Shown here: in pieces, positions 52,001 through 64,000 of the stretch
How positions within the stretch are numbered: the stretch's first letter is position 1
How the letters are laid out: every line of letters begins with the position of its first letter
Source: Crotophaga sulcirostris
Lineage: Eukaryota; Chordata; Aves; Cuculiformes; Crotophagidae
Direction: 5' to 3'
Assembly (NCBI GenBank): GCA_013397455.1
Contig: VYZB01000024.1
Location: forward strand, 2,942,726-3,006,725
Length of the DNA: 64,000 bases
Program-made: the position numbers and the translations under genes
The notes under the pieces: model-generated
The model's input: the letters and a program-made list of their open reading frames with translations, nothing else
Told to the model about the DNA's origin: nothing
Database searches by the model: none

Positions 52001-55000
52001 ACAATCTATGTAAGACATTGCAGTCCCTGAGTAAAAAAAAGAATAACCAGCTGTTATGGAAATAAGTGGGCAATCATCTTACATCATAGGAAGACGAAGG
52101 CATGCTTGAAGGTTGCTGTCATCACAGCTAAAAACAACATGTAGGTGGGCATGATATTATCCTTGTCCTCAAACTTCAGGCAATCTGAACCAGGTTCTGG
52201 CTTTGTTGCCTCTAAAGAAGGGACAGGAGGGCACCTTGGAACTAGCGGAGTACTTGCACTCTGTGGCCCTAAAAATTGTTTCAACAATAACAACTAAAAA
52301 TATTAAAAAACCAAAATATATCATCATTTTGGCAAAAATACCCAAGTATTCCCATTTAGAAATATGGCTATAGTGCCTTAGGAGTGCTGTATTTTCTGTA
52401 TCTTGTGGCACCTTTCTCACATTTTACACTGTGGGTGAATATCTTCCCCACAGAGTTGTTCTAAAAAGATTGAGAAATAACTGCATCTTACTATCCCATG
52501 TATTCAGATCTTGTGAGCCTAGACTTCAAATCCAGTTGTATTTCATTCCTGTTGTTTGAACTGTAATATTTTGGTTTGGGTTGAAAGGAAAGATTTATTT
52601 CACAACATAAAGATCATTCTTGGCAAATTATAGTATAATGAGAGGCCAAAATATTCAAACTTAGTTCAGACTATGCCAAAATTATCTTTATTTCAGCTGC
52701 TGTGAACTGAAAAAGCAATTATCAGCTTGGTCCTACTGTAGATACTGTAGATAGATCTTTTAAAATCATAACATTAGAATCCTGCCATGATAAGATGAGT
52801 CTGTTGAAGAGCACAATAACAATTCTTCACTTTAAATCTCCTGTTTTCCAAGGAAAACTCCAATATATAGTCATTCAATGAAAATAATTATTGTGTTTGC
52901 TTTCTTTGGTCATCGTATGTCTTTTGTTGCTTCCTTGCATGTTTGTCATATGTTGTAAGCAAACGGTTGCAATGTCACAAACTTGAAATATCAGTGCTTC
53001 TTGCAGAACTATCTTTCCTCTTCCAAGTATTTTGTTCCCATGGTGAATGACAAAAAAAAAAAAGGCCCAAAGACAACAAACAGCTGAAGAGGAAAATACA
53101 GTTGTGTATAGAATGTAAGTGGATGATGACAAAAGTAGGTCTTTATGTGCTAAGTCCAGGGTATGTTCTGTTACTGCGCCTGTGCAGTGCAAGTCTCTCA
53201 GCTCTCAGAGACTATGGCTACAATAAAATGTGGAAAGCAGAAATATCTGAGCAGACAGACCTGAGTTGATTTCTCAAGTACTAGAAACAGCATGCCTGTG
53301 TTTTTTTATATTGCAGATATACCATGGCAGAGACACGTGTTTCCTAAGGCAGGAACCCTAGCACCTACTTATTAGGGCAACCACCTAATTTAACCTAGCC
53401 ACACTGGCAGGGTGAAATTAGCCCATAGGCATGAGAGAATGTTGTCACTGAGTTTGCGTTTCACTTTGTCTTCTGAAGTTAATAAGGTTGATTACTGAAC
53501 CCAGAAGAGCACAGGAGGCACGAAGTACTTTGGCAGATTGTTAAGTGGTTTCTGAGAGAGCTTTGGCGAGGGTGATTTTCATCAAGTATTGCCATTTTCT
53601 GCAATCATGTTATGTCAATCACACCAGTCTTCCGGTGCACAGACTATGAACATTTGTTTCTTCAGACACTACATATTCATAGTCCTGAACAGACCCCATC
53701 AGCCATGTTTAGGGGAGTCTTTCTATTTTGCCTTCTGTTTTCCTACCTGTGCAAATGTTTTCCTGCCTGAAGGCAGCTTTCAGGGGAGCTACTGCTGTGA
53801 ATGCACCACTGTGACCTTCTTTCTGGCCAAATGCTAATCAGATTTTCTCAGTGACCATGAAGACACTATGATAATTGCTGCTAGAAAAGTTTACAGATGG
53901 TGCAGATGGATAGAGTGGTAAATAATGCTGTGGAACAGTTGGCAAACAGGGCACTGTCAAATGTGTTTTATTATAGCCAAAGTCATGCTACTACAATGAA
54001 ATAATGTAGATTACACTTGCAGAGAGAAGTGGCGGTGAAAAGGACGTTGGAGTATTCAGTGTAAGGGATTTGCTTAGCACTGTGACTGAGAAAGCTAACA
54101 GTCACCAGGAGCCACAAACAACTGAAATCCTAGAAGTGGTACTATTGATAAGAGCCTGCAAAGTGCCCTTTCTCTGAAATATAGCATATCCAGAACATTG
54201 TTGTTAGCAGCAACTGCCAAAAAAAGTTTGGTGTGCGAATGTGCTTTCTAGCAACTAGAGATTTACAGAAGGTTTTGCTATTTTGACTGCAGAAGAGTGA
54301 AGGTCATTATGCAGTAGAACTGACTAAACTCAGCCTCTTTAAGATACGCATCAACAGCTCATGAATATACATGGTGCTAAAGAGACTATGCTTTAGGACG
54401 CATCTTAAAAAACGGAGGTTAAGGCTAACATGATCAGAAGGTAGTAGCCACCCATAAAATGAGTAGTGGTTTTATTTCACTTTAAGAACACATTTTGCTA
54501 CCTGATATGCTGCCAGTTTGAGCAGACTAAGGACTGTTTGGTCATGATTGACTTTCAGAAGCTGTTGAAGCATCTCATTTCACCAATTCCAAACTAAATT
54601 AATGATATAAAATTGAGAAGTGTAGCAGAGACTGAAATTAATTGAAAACTACTCTGTTCCTCGAGGTTTTGCCTCATAAGTGATAGCGATTACTTACTAA
54701 GAGTCTCATGTGCATTAAATTTCCTACAGAATTTCATAGAAAATGCTGTGTACAGTGTTTACAAGCAACAATAAATTTATTGACTACATTTGCTTGGCAA
54801 TGGATGAAATCAAATGCTTAGCTGAAGTCTTTTAGTTCACAGTGATTAAGTACAAATTATAAGAAAATAATGTTCCTGTAGAGTCAGGAACAGAAGCCAG
54901 GGATACCAGTAACAAGTTTTCTGGCCTGAGTGGGCTTTCAGTCAGATTGTATACAGAACTCTGTGTATGTAGCCAAAACATGATACTTCATCTGGCAAAC

Positions 55001-56817
55001 CTCCTATTGGCATTAGTGAGAGCAAGCTTGAAGAAAAACTCATGTATTTGCCTCTTGGTATTTTGCCATGGATGTAGAGTCACTAATCAAGCAGAAACCA
55101 TCTGGTTCATTTCAGTGATACAGTGTTCTGGTCTATGCTCCAGGAGAGAAAAAAATACAAAGATCTGATAAATCATAACCATACCGGATAAATCAATTTG
55201 TTACTGGTTGGAGTAATTACCTCTTTTCCTGTAGACAAGTGTAGTTTGAACTAACTGTTTCATCAAAGCACATGAAAAGTAAAGCTTTATCTTCTAGAAA
55301 AGGAAGCAGTTTTCATTGGTTTATTGTTGTCCTTAAGGCATTTAACATTACTGTATGCACTGTGACCTAAACTACCTTAAAGAGAGATTTTTCACCTGAA
55401 GCACTAGATGAGTTGTTTGGAGACCTGGCTTTGCCAGAGGATTTTTGTGGTCATAGCAAACAAATGAGAGCTAAAGTCTATTGTAGATGGGCAGTTAAAA
55501 GTACCCAGTTTGTAAGTGGTCTGTGGACAGCTGGACAATAGAGAGAAAGGTCCATTTCAGCAAGCTAGGCCATACAAAGAGCTTGTAGCTTTTTTCTTTT
55601 ATTGGGAGAATCCAAATGTCATGGTCTTACCTTCTAGCATTTTGGCACAGTTCCGTATTTTTCTTACACTATGGTTGATGAGATAAAAGAAAGCAGTACT
55701 ATGACATATTGCTATATTTCAGGTTTATGTTTAACCTTGGAATAGCAGCACAAAGAGATTTCTGTTCCTTTGAGATACAAAATGCCCGGTGACCATGAGA
55801 CCTCCAGACTATGAGGCAAATTGCTTTCTAGCTCTTAATTACTGTGTTCCAGTTAAGCTTGCAATACAGATCTTGAAGCCAGGTAGCAGTTAAGTCAGTA
55901 AGGAACCACATCAGTTATAGCACAAGAGATCCCTGAGATAAGTGGACTGTCTTTAGTAGGTAGACAGTAGAGACATTTGTCTCTTTCGAGCTAGTGAAGG
56001 ATGGAGTCCCTGACAGAAAAAAGCTGTTCCTAAATGCTAAGAGACTGCAGAATTAAACGGTGCAAATTATTGGTAAAATTTCCCTAATAGATGGAAGGCA
56101 GATAGCTAAAACCTGAACAAGTAGATGGCAAAGGAAAAGAAAGCTAGAGTAAAAATACTGTAGGTAGACTTGATAAAGGTATTTATTTCACCTACAGCCA
56201 AAGGGAACTTTATTACCTACCCATTCTAAAATGTAGCTTATTTCAGTCAAAAGGATTACCTTAAAATGCATTCCAGAGCCTGGAATGGAGTTTCAGCTCA
56301 TTTGGAAGAAATGGCCTGAAGCTTTCTTTCACACAGCAGAGTGACAAACACTACCAACAGAGAAATTGAAACAGAGATAACACAAATTATAGTAATGTTA
56401 TTTTCACCTTTTTTCAACAACTATATTTATTCCCAGCTTAATCAGCTACACTTCACAGTTGTACCAGGAGGTATACGGTGACTCAGAACAGGAATCTGCT
56501 TTTATACCCACTCTACCTCAAATCACAGATCATAAGTTTAAAACCAGCTTATAAGCAGCATGCTTTCTGTAGCTAAATGGAGCAAATATTGAGCAGAGAC
56601 GGTGATGCAGTCTGTTTACATCATGTGGTGATATAACTACTTTGTTTTGTGACAGTGCTCTGTGGTGATTCCAACCATAGCGCAGGAGCTGAGGTAAACA
56701 TCTTAAATGCAAGGGAAGTTTCTGAAGTTGCTGCAACAGCCTAATAGAGCTGATGAACACCGGGGGAGGGGAAACCCCTTTCATTAGCCAGTAATCTAAA
56801 TTGAATGACCACAGAAA
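49081..56817. other. Unique A+T-rich spacer, no gene seen
   Basis: Nothing coding is supported in 7.7 kb. Overlapping minus frames at 52084-52293 and 52169-52420 include a hydrophobic stretch but are encoded by T-rich sequence and have no family resemblance. No CR1, microsatellite over 20 bases, or RNA gene was recognised. Confidence 0.5.
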
Positions 56818-57657
56818 CAGAGAATCACAGAACGGCAGATTGGTGCAGGTTGGAAGGGACCTTGTTCAAACTCTCTGCTCTAACAGGGCCTCTTAGAGCC
56901 AGTTCCCCAGGATCATGTCCAGATGGGTTTTTTTAATATCTTCAAGGATGGAGTCTCCACAGCATCTCTGGGGAATCTGTGCCAGTGCTCAGTCACGTTC
57001 ACAGGGGAAAAGTGTTTATTGATATTCAGAGGGAACCTCCTGTGTTTCCATTTGTGCCCACTGCCTCTGGGCCTGTCACTGGGCACCACTGGAAAGAGCC
57101 TGGCTTTGTCTTCTTTGCACTCTCCCTTCAGGTATTTATATACATAAATAATATCCCGCTTAGCCTTCTCTTCTCTAGGTTAAACAGACCCAGTTCCCTC
57201 AGACTTTCCTCACAGGAGAGATATTCCAGACCCTTCATTATCTTCATGGGCTTTCATGAGACTCTATGCCATCTCTTGTAATGGGGAGTCCAGAATAGGA
57301 CCCAATACTCCAGGTGTGGCTTTGCCAACAATGAACAGAGAAGGATCGCCTTCCTTGATCTGCTTGACAACACTCCTAATGCAGTCCAGGATGCTGTTAG
57401 CCTTCCTTAGTACAAGAGTTCATGTTCACCTTGGTGTTCATCTGGACCCCTTGGTCCTCTTCTGCAAAGCTGCTTTCCACCCAGGCAGATCCCAGCACAT
57501 ACTGGTGCATGAAGTTCTTTCTCCCCACGTGCAGGACTTCGCATTTCCCTTTGCTGAACTTCCTGAGGTTCCTTCCACCCATTTCTCAAGCCTGTCGAGG
57601 TCCTTCTCGATGACACTGCTTAATTTTTCATAATTTTGTGGTTTGGCTGGGGGCATG
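56818..57657 (-). mobile_element. CR1 LINE, antisense, RT C-terminal half to 3' end
   Basis: Read on the minus strand from 57657, this copy starts inside the RT with SVIEKDLDRLEKW (about 57622-57584). It continues with NLRKFSKGKCEVLHVGRKNF and MHQYVLG, then ESSFAEEDQGV (frame 57582-57397, the CR1 'KFNKGKCKVLHLGRNNPMHQY...AEKDLGV' equivalent). After that come an 'ANSILDCIR'-like segment (gctaacagcatcctggactg), 'EESLRELGLFNLEKRR'-like sequence near 57200-57160, and a 'VVPSDRPRGSGHKWKHRRF' equivalent near 57095-57040. The 3' end has aaggtcccttccaacctg and attctctgtt-type tail sequence at about 56818-56850. Several frameshifts and a small deletion after the DLGV part show it is inactive. It is one of the two longest CR1 copies here. 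Confidence 0.92.
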
Positions 57658-57715
57658 AGCGGGAACAGAAAATAGAACAGGAACTGAATTGAACAGAATA
57701 GGAAATAGAATGAAG
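57658..57715. repeat. Degenerate purine-rich GAACAG/AATAG repeat
   Basis: Directly beside the 5' end of the antisense CR1 copy, the sequence cycles through GAACAG, AATAGAACAG, GAACTGAATT, GAACAGAATAGG and AAATAGAATG. It is an irregular low-complexity tract, possibly slippage-derived. Confidence 0.5.
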
Positions 57716-60700
57716 TTGGACATGCCTAACTTTATCTAGGCCACGTGAAAAAACTGCCTCCTCTTAGCTTTGTTTATATGCTATCAAAATTCACAAAATT
57801 ATTCTTATTTGGGATTTGATTTTTGTCCTCAAGGTTTTTACTGTAAGTGTAGAATATCTCTGTGCATCTTTCAGGTGAGGTGCAAGAAAGGCTGTCTAGT
57901 CAAAACAGAAAAGGTCTCCATCTCCTTTCACCACATAGCTCCACCAAAAAGCCTGAGCAGGCCAAGCCTTCCCATCCCTCTCAGCCCTGCACACCCCCTG
58001 CAACCACGATACACACAGCCATTTCCCTCTGACAATATCAATCCCTGAGATAGGAATCAAGTGAAAGCCAAACTGTTGTCAAATACAATAGAACTGTTAG
58101 CTGATATTCTAAATGTCAGTGATAATCAAAACCAATTTTGTAATTACAGTTTATTTAGCTTTCTTTCAATTTGTGGCTATTAAATCAACTTTATATATTT
58201 CTTCAGAGACTTCACATAAATTTCTTCTGACGTGAAATAAAAATATATCTAATATTCTCTCTCCCTATGGATTAGATTTGCTATCGCTATTTAAAACTTC
58301 ACCTGATTTAGCATTTGTAATTTTTTCATTACCCAGGAACACTCTGAGCAGCATCCAGACATTCTACTTTAAATCTAATGTAACACTTCCAGTTCACATT
58401 TGAAACAGAATTTTTCATGCATTTGCACAAAGAATAATTATACTTTTTTGAATGCTATTGACAAAGGAGCTTTATGATATTAAATTCCAGCAGAGCCATC
58501 TGAAATGCTCAAAGATTTATTCAGTCTATTGGTAACAATAATGGTGGTGCATTTGGTCTGAACATTGTCTGTAGCATAAATTGTCTGTAAATAACTTTTA
58601 CTTTTTACAATGCATTGAATATAGCATACAGAAAGAGCACAAAGGTCAAGTGATTATATTACTCTAAAATCTTGTTACAGTTCTGAATAAGGTGATTTAA
58701 TTCTCTCCTTTTCAGAAAGTCCCATGTTCTCGCTCATACATAATAACTTCAAACCTTTAAAACCCTTTGTAGCGTTTATTAGACAAACAATGTGTTGGGA
58801 AATCTATGCCTTGGAGTCTGATACTCTTGAAGCAGTGAGAAAACAGAGATAAAGAAATTGAGGGAGGAGTCCTGAAGGCAAACCCTGCACTCAGTGGGGA
58901 TTGCCTGAGCTTGTGAGGAGCTCACCTTACACAACTGTGCTCAGTGCTATATTCCCTAGAGGATAAGCACGAAGAGAAATCCTCCACCAAAATTTTGAGG
59001 CCTCCCAGAAGAACTGCCAAAATTCAATATCCCAGCCCGCTCCACTCACCCATCTGGGAGGTGATGAGGAGTGAGGGGAACTCCATAGTAAATAAGGAGC
59101 TGAGGTTGCACTGTGCAGATCTGTGCTCAAGGTCCATCCTTATGTAGGTTGTTGAGGACAGGGATTGTTCATCCCTCCCTCCATTTTTTCCATCTGTTCA
59201 ATGCAATGGGGCACAATAAATTTGCACAGATATATTAGGAAGAAAGGTGAGGAAAAATCATGAAACCATTCATTTTATGGGCAAAGTATTCCTTTCAGAA
59301 TACTGTTAAGATTTGGTAACAAGTTTAGTCCCTGCCACCATCTGAAATCCCACTGGCAATTTGGGGTGAGCTTCATGGCTCCATGATATGGAGCTATGTG
59401 ATATTGCTGAAAAGGACAGGATGGAGGGAACAGTGAGGGAGACACAGTGCCCTCCTGACACAAGCATTACGGGAAGGAAGGACAAAACCCAGCCAATAGA
59501 AATCCACATTTCCCAGTTATGACAGTTAACAAGTAGATGGAGGACTGACTCAGTGATTACAAACCCATTCATTTCTCACCTAGTTCTGCCCAGCAAAGAC
59601 TTTTATTAATGATTGCTTTAAAGAACTTATCTTTTCTTCATATATCCAAGTGATTTATGACAGGTTTTCTTTAGCTGTGGAGTTTTGGATGAAAGTTATG
59701 CAGACAAATTTTGAAGCATATATGAATTCCAGAATATGCTAGTAGCACAAAACACCTTGTAAATCACGAAGTGTTTGATGCTTCCTTGTGGACCTTTGTG
59801 CATAAAGACAAAACAGAAAAATAGATAGAATGGTATAGACAAACAAGATGAGACCCAGCACTCTCAATGACCTTGGCAGCACCATTGGAAAGGTGGTTTT
59901 GTTAGGTTGGCTTCTTCCTGCAGTTTTCTTACAGTTCTTTATGCCAAAATACGCTTTAAATAAACAGTTTGTTTTTCCTCATATCTATATTGTTTTCTTC
60001 AGACACATGTATGTGATTATTACAGAAGAAATACCACCAAGTTGTTTAAATCCAAAAGCACTAAATACAAGACTTCCCTTGCAACAATTATTTTGATGTT
60101 GGATATAGTTATTCAAATGTTAGGACCTCAACCAAAAAAATTACATACATGTGACTGTACATATATGGTACAGAGTGGATAAAATTATGTCAATGAAGGA
60201 TGTCTTGTGGAGGATACATACTAAGAAGTTGTGAAGCAAAAGTAATGAAAAGAAATTTACAGTAAAAGACATTGACATATTTACCACAGAATGTTTAAAA
60301 GAATATATTCCAGTTATTGTCCACCACTGGCATAACGATGAAGATGCAGTAATGCAGACTTATGCAGTAATTAGCATGCCAGATCAATCCGGAGAAGATC
60401 CATGCTCATCACAGCACACCTCACTAACTCTGTTATAAATGTATGAGTGCTCTAAGCACCTTTTTAGCAAAATGATGGAGCTTAACAGTAGTGTATGTGG
60501 TAGTGAAGTCTGTGCATGTTTATGACATTTTTAAGTAGGTTTAAGGTACAAATTTAAAGTGAAAAGGAAAAAAAATTGGCATGTATAAAAGAGAAATTAT
60601 GACTGTAAAGCTAGATTCTTATAAAAAACACACTAAATTATGATATCTGAGCCAAATATTTAACAACCTCCTTCTAATTTACCTTTTTTTCCTTGCAGAG

Positions 60701-63700
60701 GAAAGATAGGAGGCAAAAGATCATTTCACTTCATTATTATAATTGACTGGGCCTTCTCATTATCACTCCCTTTCATTTTTCTAAATAGAAACAATGCAAG
60801 AGTTACATTATGGAGAAATTTAGCAAGTATCAGATTAAAGACCAAATTAGCAAATATTTCTTGACATTTCTAAAGCAGTCCCAAGACATCTGAATTAGCT
60901 CAATAGAGTACTATTGAATTGAATCACCAGACTAGTATATGCTTATTAGCAAATTCTGAGTGACTAACTGAATGGATGATTGTAGCTGTTAATGTACAGT
61001 GATATCAGAACACAAAGCATTTAACAAATTACACTTAAATGCACCTTGCTAAAAGCAGTGATTTGTTTCATAAAAATTATAAATATTATTATGGCTAATC
61101 TGCAGTTAACTATTTGCAGTCACCATGTCTGCAAGCTTTTTTACAGGCTTTGGTATCAGAGAATAATTTGTACAGTAATTTGCTATTGCACCTTTGCCAC
61201 ATCATAATACCAAGGTAGCCCTCACTAGTCGATAAAGAATCCAGTTAATGTTATCCTGAGAAATAAGATCTCAAATTCATCATAGAGAAAAGCCTGGCTA
61301 GCTACTCACCAAGAAAATTAGGGAGAATATGCAACAGGTTAACAGGAATGTAAACTGAGAAATGACACCAATTATTATGGGTAATTTGATTTGACATTTT
61401 GAACCTTTGGAAAGTGGTTCTCATGTAATATTTAGTTGTACTGAGCAGAACATGTACTAAAAACATGTTTTAAAATGAAAGGCAATTTAAAACAGATTTT
61501 ACTGTAGGGAAATGTATGCAGCATATGTCTGTGCATTGGAGAATCTAATGCCATTTGTGCTTTCCAATCTAATCTGATGTTTGTTTACCAGAGGGAGGTC
61601 AAAACTCAGAACACTAACATCTACATCAAGTTAATTTTACTCTTTCATGCCCAGGGAAGGAGGAATAACTTAACACATTAACAATTTACTTTTTAAATGT
61701 TGAATTTTGTTGTCTTACACAAAGTACAACCTCAGTATAATTTTTGCTATATGTTGTAAGGTGGGCTCTGAAATATTTAGTATCATTATAGTCAGTCTCT
61801 CCCAATTTGTTAAGAAGTTTGTTTAAAATGAACTATTTGTCTTTAAGTTTAGAAAAAGAAAATGAGACTGCTTTATTCTTCTTATTAATGCAGATAAAAG
61901 AATAATGTTGGCACATCCATATTGCCAGTGTCCCTATCATTGTATTCAGTCATTCACTGGGACTTTTTTATGCACAATACCTCTGCAAAAGTGTCTCTTA
62001 GGCACCAAAAATAAATGTAGACACCAGGCTTTGAAAGGCAATTTTTCAGTGCAAACCCGTGGTTATAATATTATAAGACACCTAAAGGAAACATAGGTTT
62101 TTTCCAATCTGTTAGTCCAATACCTCGTAGAGAAATGGAAGCTTATGATGCTTCAAGGCCAGGAGACAGTGCTGTGTCCTCTGCCAAGGAGGGGAAATCT
62201 CTCTGAAGGAGTATGTAATGCTCCCATTATTGACACAGCAGGGCCAGAGCAGCTCAGCCAGACACGATCCAACAACAAACACTGTCCTTGTAAAAATGTC
62301 AGAGAGAAACCCATGCTGAGAAAGGAAGCTACAGCAACTTTACCCTCCCACATATTAATACCACTACGTATGGTACGTGCTCCTGTCACCCTACAGGAAG
62401 AGGCTGCCCAAACACTTCCCTTCACTGCCAGTCAATGCAGAAGGTCCACATGTGTCTCTAGGGCAACTGTTTCCATCACTCCACACATTCCTTGTGCAGG
62501 AATTTGTAAAACTCTCCAGCAACATCTTAGAATTAGCTGGGATGTGTAGGATGTGAAGGCTCTACAGAGGAGAGAAATCTCTTAAGCATTTGCACTGCAT
62601 GTGATTGCATGTAGAGTAAGGGAAATACTGCTGTTCTTTAACTCAAAATAAGTACATTTAACTAGAATATGTAATTAATCTTATCTGTAAGCTGTAGAGT
62701 TGCTAAATGCCCCTGTTTTTTTTTGCTTTGTCTCCTTGGTAAACAATTCAAACATGAGTTAGTTGTTATAAACGACAAAACTGTTCAAGTATTAAAAGTA
62801 CAAGGCAGCACTGGAAGCTTCTGAGCTCTGAAGAGGTAAGAAATTGTGATGGAAGATGAAAATCAAAACAAAGTTCAGGAAGAGCCTTACTTGGCACTTC
62901 AGTAGATTTTCATTCGTTGAGGGGGCTGCTCTGTGACAGGGAATGAATCTTTCTTCTGTATCTTTAATGTTCTGGGGCATATTTAGGGAGATTTGTGTGA
63001 ATTTAAAGATTCTCTTTTGTTCACATGTCGTCTACAAAAAATGGGGCTGAATTAAATTTAACACAGTAACGCAGATTAGATATTATTGTAGTATTTTCTT
63101 ATCACTGACATCTGACTGAATGACTTGGTCTCTTGTGTACAGCACTTTATTAACTGAATTCTTGCATTGAAAGCAATGAAAATTAACAAGGTTCTTTCTG
63201 TATTTGTGTAGAATGAGGGGCAAAAACTGTGGAATTTGGAGGCACATGCCCTATTAAAGTGTCTCCTGCTGGTATCTCATCATATGTGACCTGCACGATA
63301 TCACTAAACAGGTCCTACATGTGATATTCAGTTTTAATAACCATTAGGGAAAGTCAGATATGGGTCATGTAAGAATAATTAACAAAGGCAGCAGGAATGT
63401 ATCTTTTACTGATGCTATCATTATGCCACTTACTTAATAAATTTTTTATTCTCTATTCTATGAAGCCTAACCCTTTTGGAGAAAACGGGCTAATGACTTC
63501 AAAAAGCAATCATGTTTTTAACTTGACTGCAAATTTAAGGTAGGCGTTCTGCTATTATAATTACAGATACTATTACATAAATACTTCTCTTGTTTTCTGA
63601 ATAAGAATTTATCAGATTTCTGTATACGGCAGGTCAATGCATATTATTTCTTCAGAGGACTCCCATTATGTGACATACATATCTTGCTTTTTTGAGCAAA

Positions 63701-64000
63701 ACACACTTACAATTAAGGCAAAGTTATACTCAGTGCATGATTCAATAGATGTATAAAATTAAAAGTTTCAAAGATTTTTTTTCCTACTTTCATGCAATTC
63801 CAGTAATCAAGCAACATATTACAATGAAGATTGGAAAAGAGATCACATACTTAAGGTATTTGAACAATCAATCTTAAAAAGACATGCCTCAGTTCCTTGT
63901 AGATATTGGCAGGACCACAGTAATATTCCTCCAGTTTAAATCCAACTATGTATTATGAAAACTCCATGTAAAATAGTGAACGACTATTATACTTATAAAC
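57716..64000. other. Unique A+T-rich spacer; candidate regulatory clusters
   Basis: No gene is supported. The longest ATG frame (62145-62549 +, 134 codons) has no recognisable domain. The sequence at 58417-58590 groups several SOX-type (ACAAAG, AACAATA, ATTGT) and POU-like (ATGCATTTGCA) motifs, with two identical 10-mers ATTGTCTGTA at 58564-58573 and 58580-58589. Positions 60900-61780 are A+T-rich, with few homopolymers and no repeat signature. Confidence 0.45.

Noticed and set aside
52084..52420. Two overlapping minus-strand frames, one with a possible transmembrane segment
   Set aside because: The hydrophobic run is encoded by very T-rich DNA, the frames overlap out of register, and neither resembles a known small membrane protein.
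1..64000. tRNA, rRNA, CRISPR or operon-like structures
   Set aside because: None seen. The base composition, CR1 content and lack of dense genes exclude a prokaryotic reading, and no cloverleaf with A/B boxes was noticed by eye, though this was not an exhaustive scan.

Overview
The window is nuclear DNA from a bird, or less likely another archosaur. It is A+T-rich gene-desert or deep-intron sequence, with no operons, no dense open frames and one assembly gap of 95 N. The taxonomic call rests on the repeats. Every repeat recognised is a CR1-type non-LTR retrotransposon. The younger copies end in the ATTCTATGATTCT-type octamer tail typical of bird CR1, and the older copies match the diverged CR1 lineage shared by turtles, crocodilians and birds.

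Layout. Positions 1-14659 are unique A+T-rich sequence. A relatively young 5'-truncated CR1 lies at 14660-15273 (+), with its C-terminal reverse-transcriptase (RT) frame still open. A CR1 tail lies at 17112-17232 (-). An ancient CR1 RT fragment at 21490-21930 (-) carries an embedded (TTTCA)8 microsatellite. The N gap is at 22717-22811. Positions 32162-36826 hold five CR1 pieces in under 5 kb, including an antisense 3' tail that almost abuts a sense copy retaining the FADD catalytic motif. A probable second ancient CR1 fragment lies at 38930-39480 (-). Positions 43386-44074 form an unusual G+C-rich block that I cannot assign to a family. It has a 133-codon open frame behind an acceptor-like site on the minus strand, a short signal-peptide-like frame and a G-quadruplex motif. 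A CR1 tail lies at 49013-49080 (+) and a longer CR1 at 56818-57657 (-). The rest is non-coding.

No host protein-coding gene, rRNA, tRNA or CRISPR array can be supported. Apart from the CR1 RT remnants, the open frames are short, lack recognisable domains, and look like chance frames in A+T-rich DNA. Nothing resembles a new multi-gene system. The observations most worth checking are the G+C-rich block, the TTTCA microsatellite born inside a CR1, two compact G-quadruplex motifs, a SOX/POU-like motif cluster near 58.4-58.6 kb, a pair of abutting palindromes at 8.0 kb and a CTCF-like site at 24.0 kb. All identifications come from reading the sequence; none was checked by database search.
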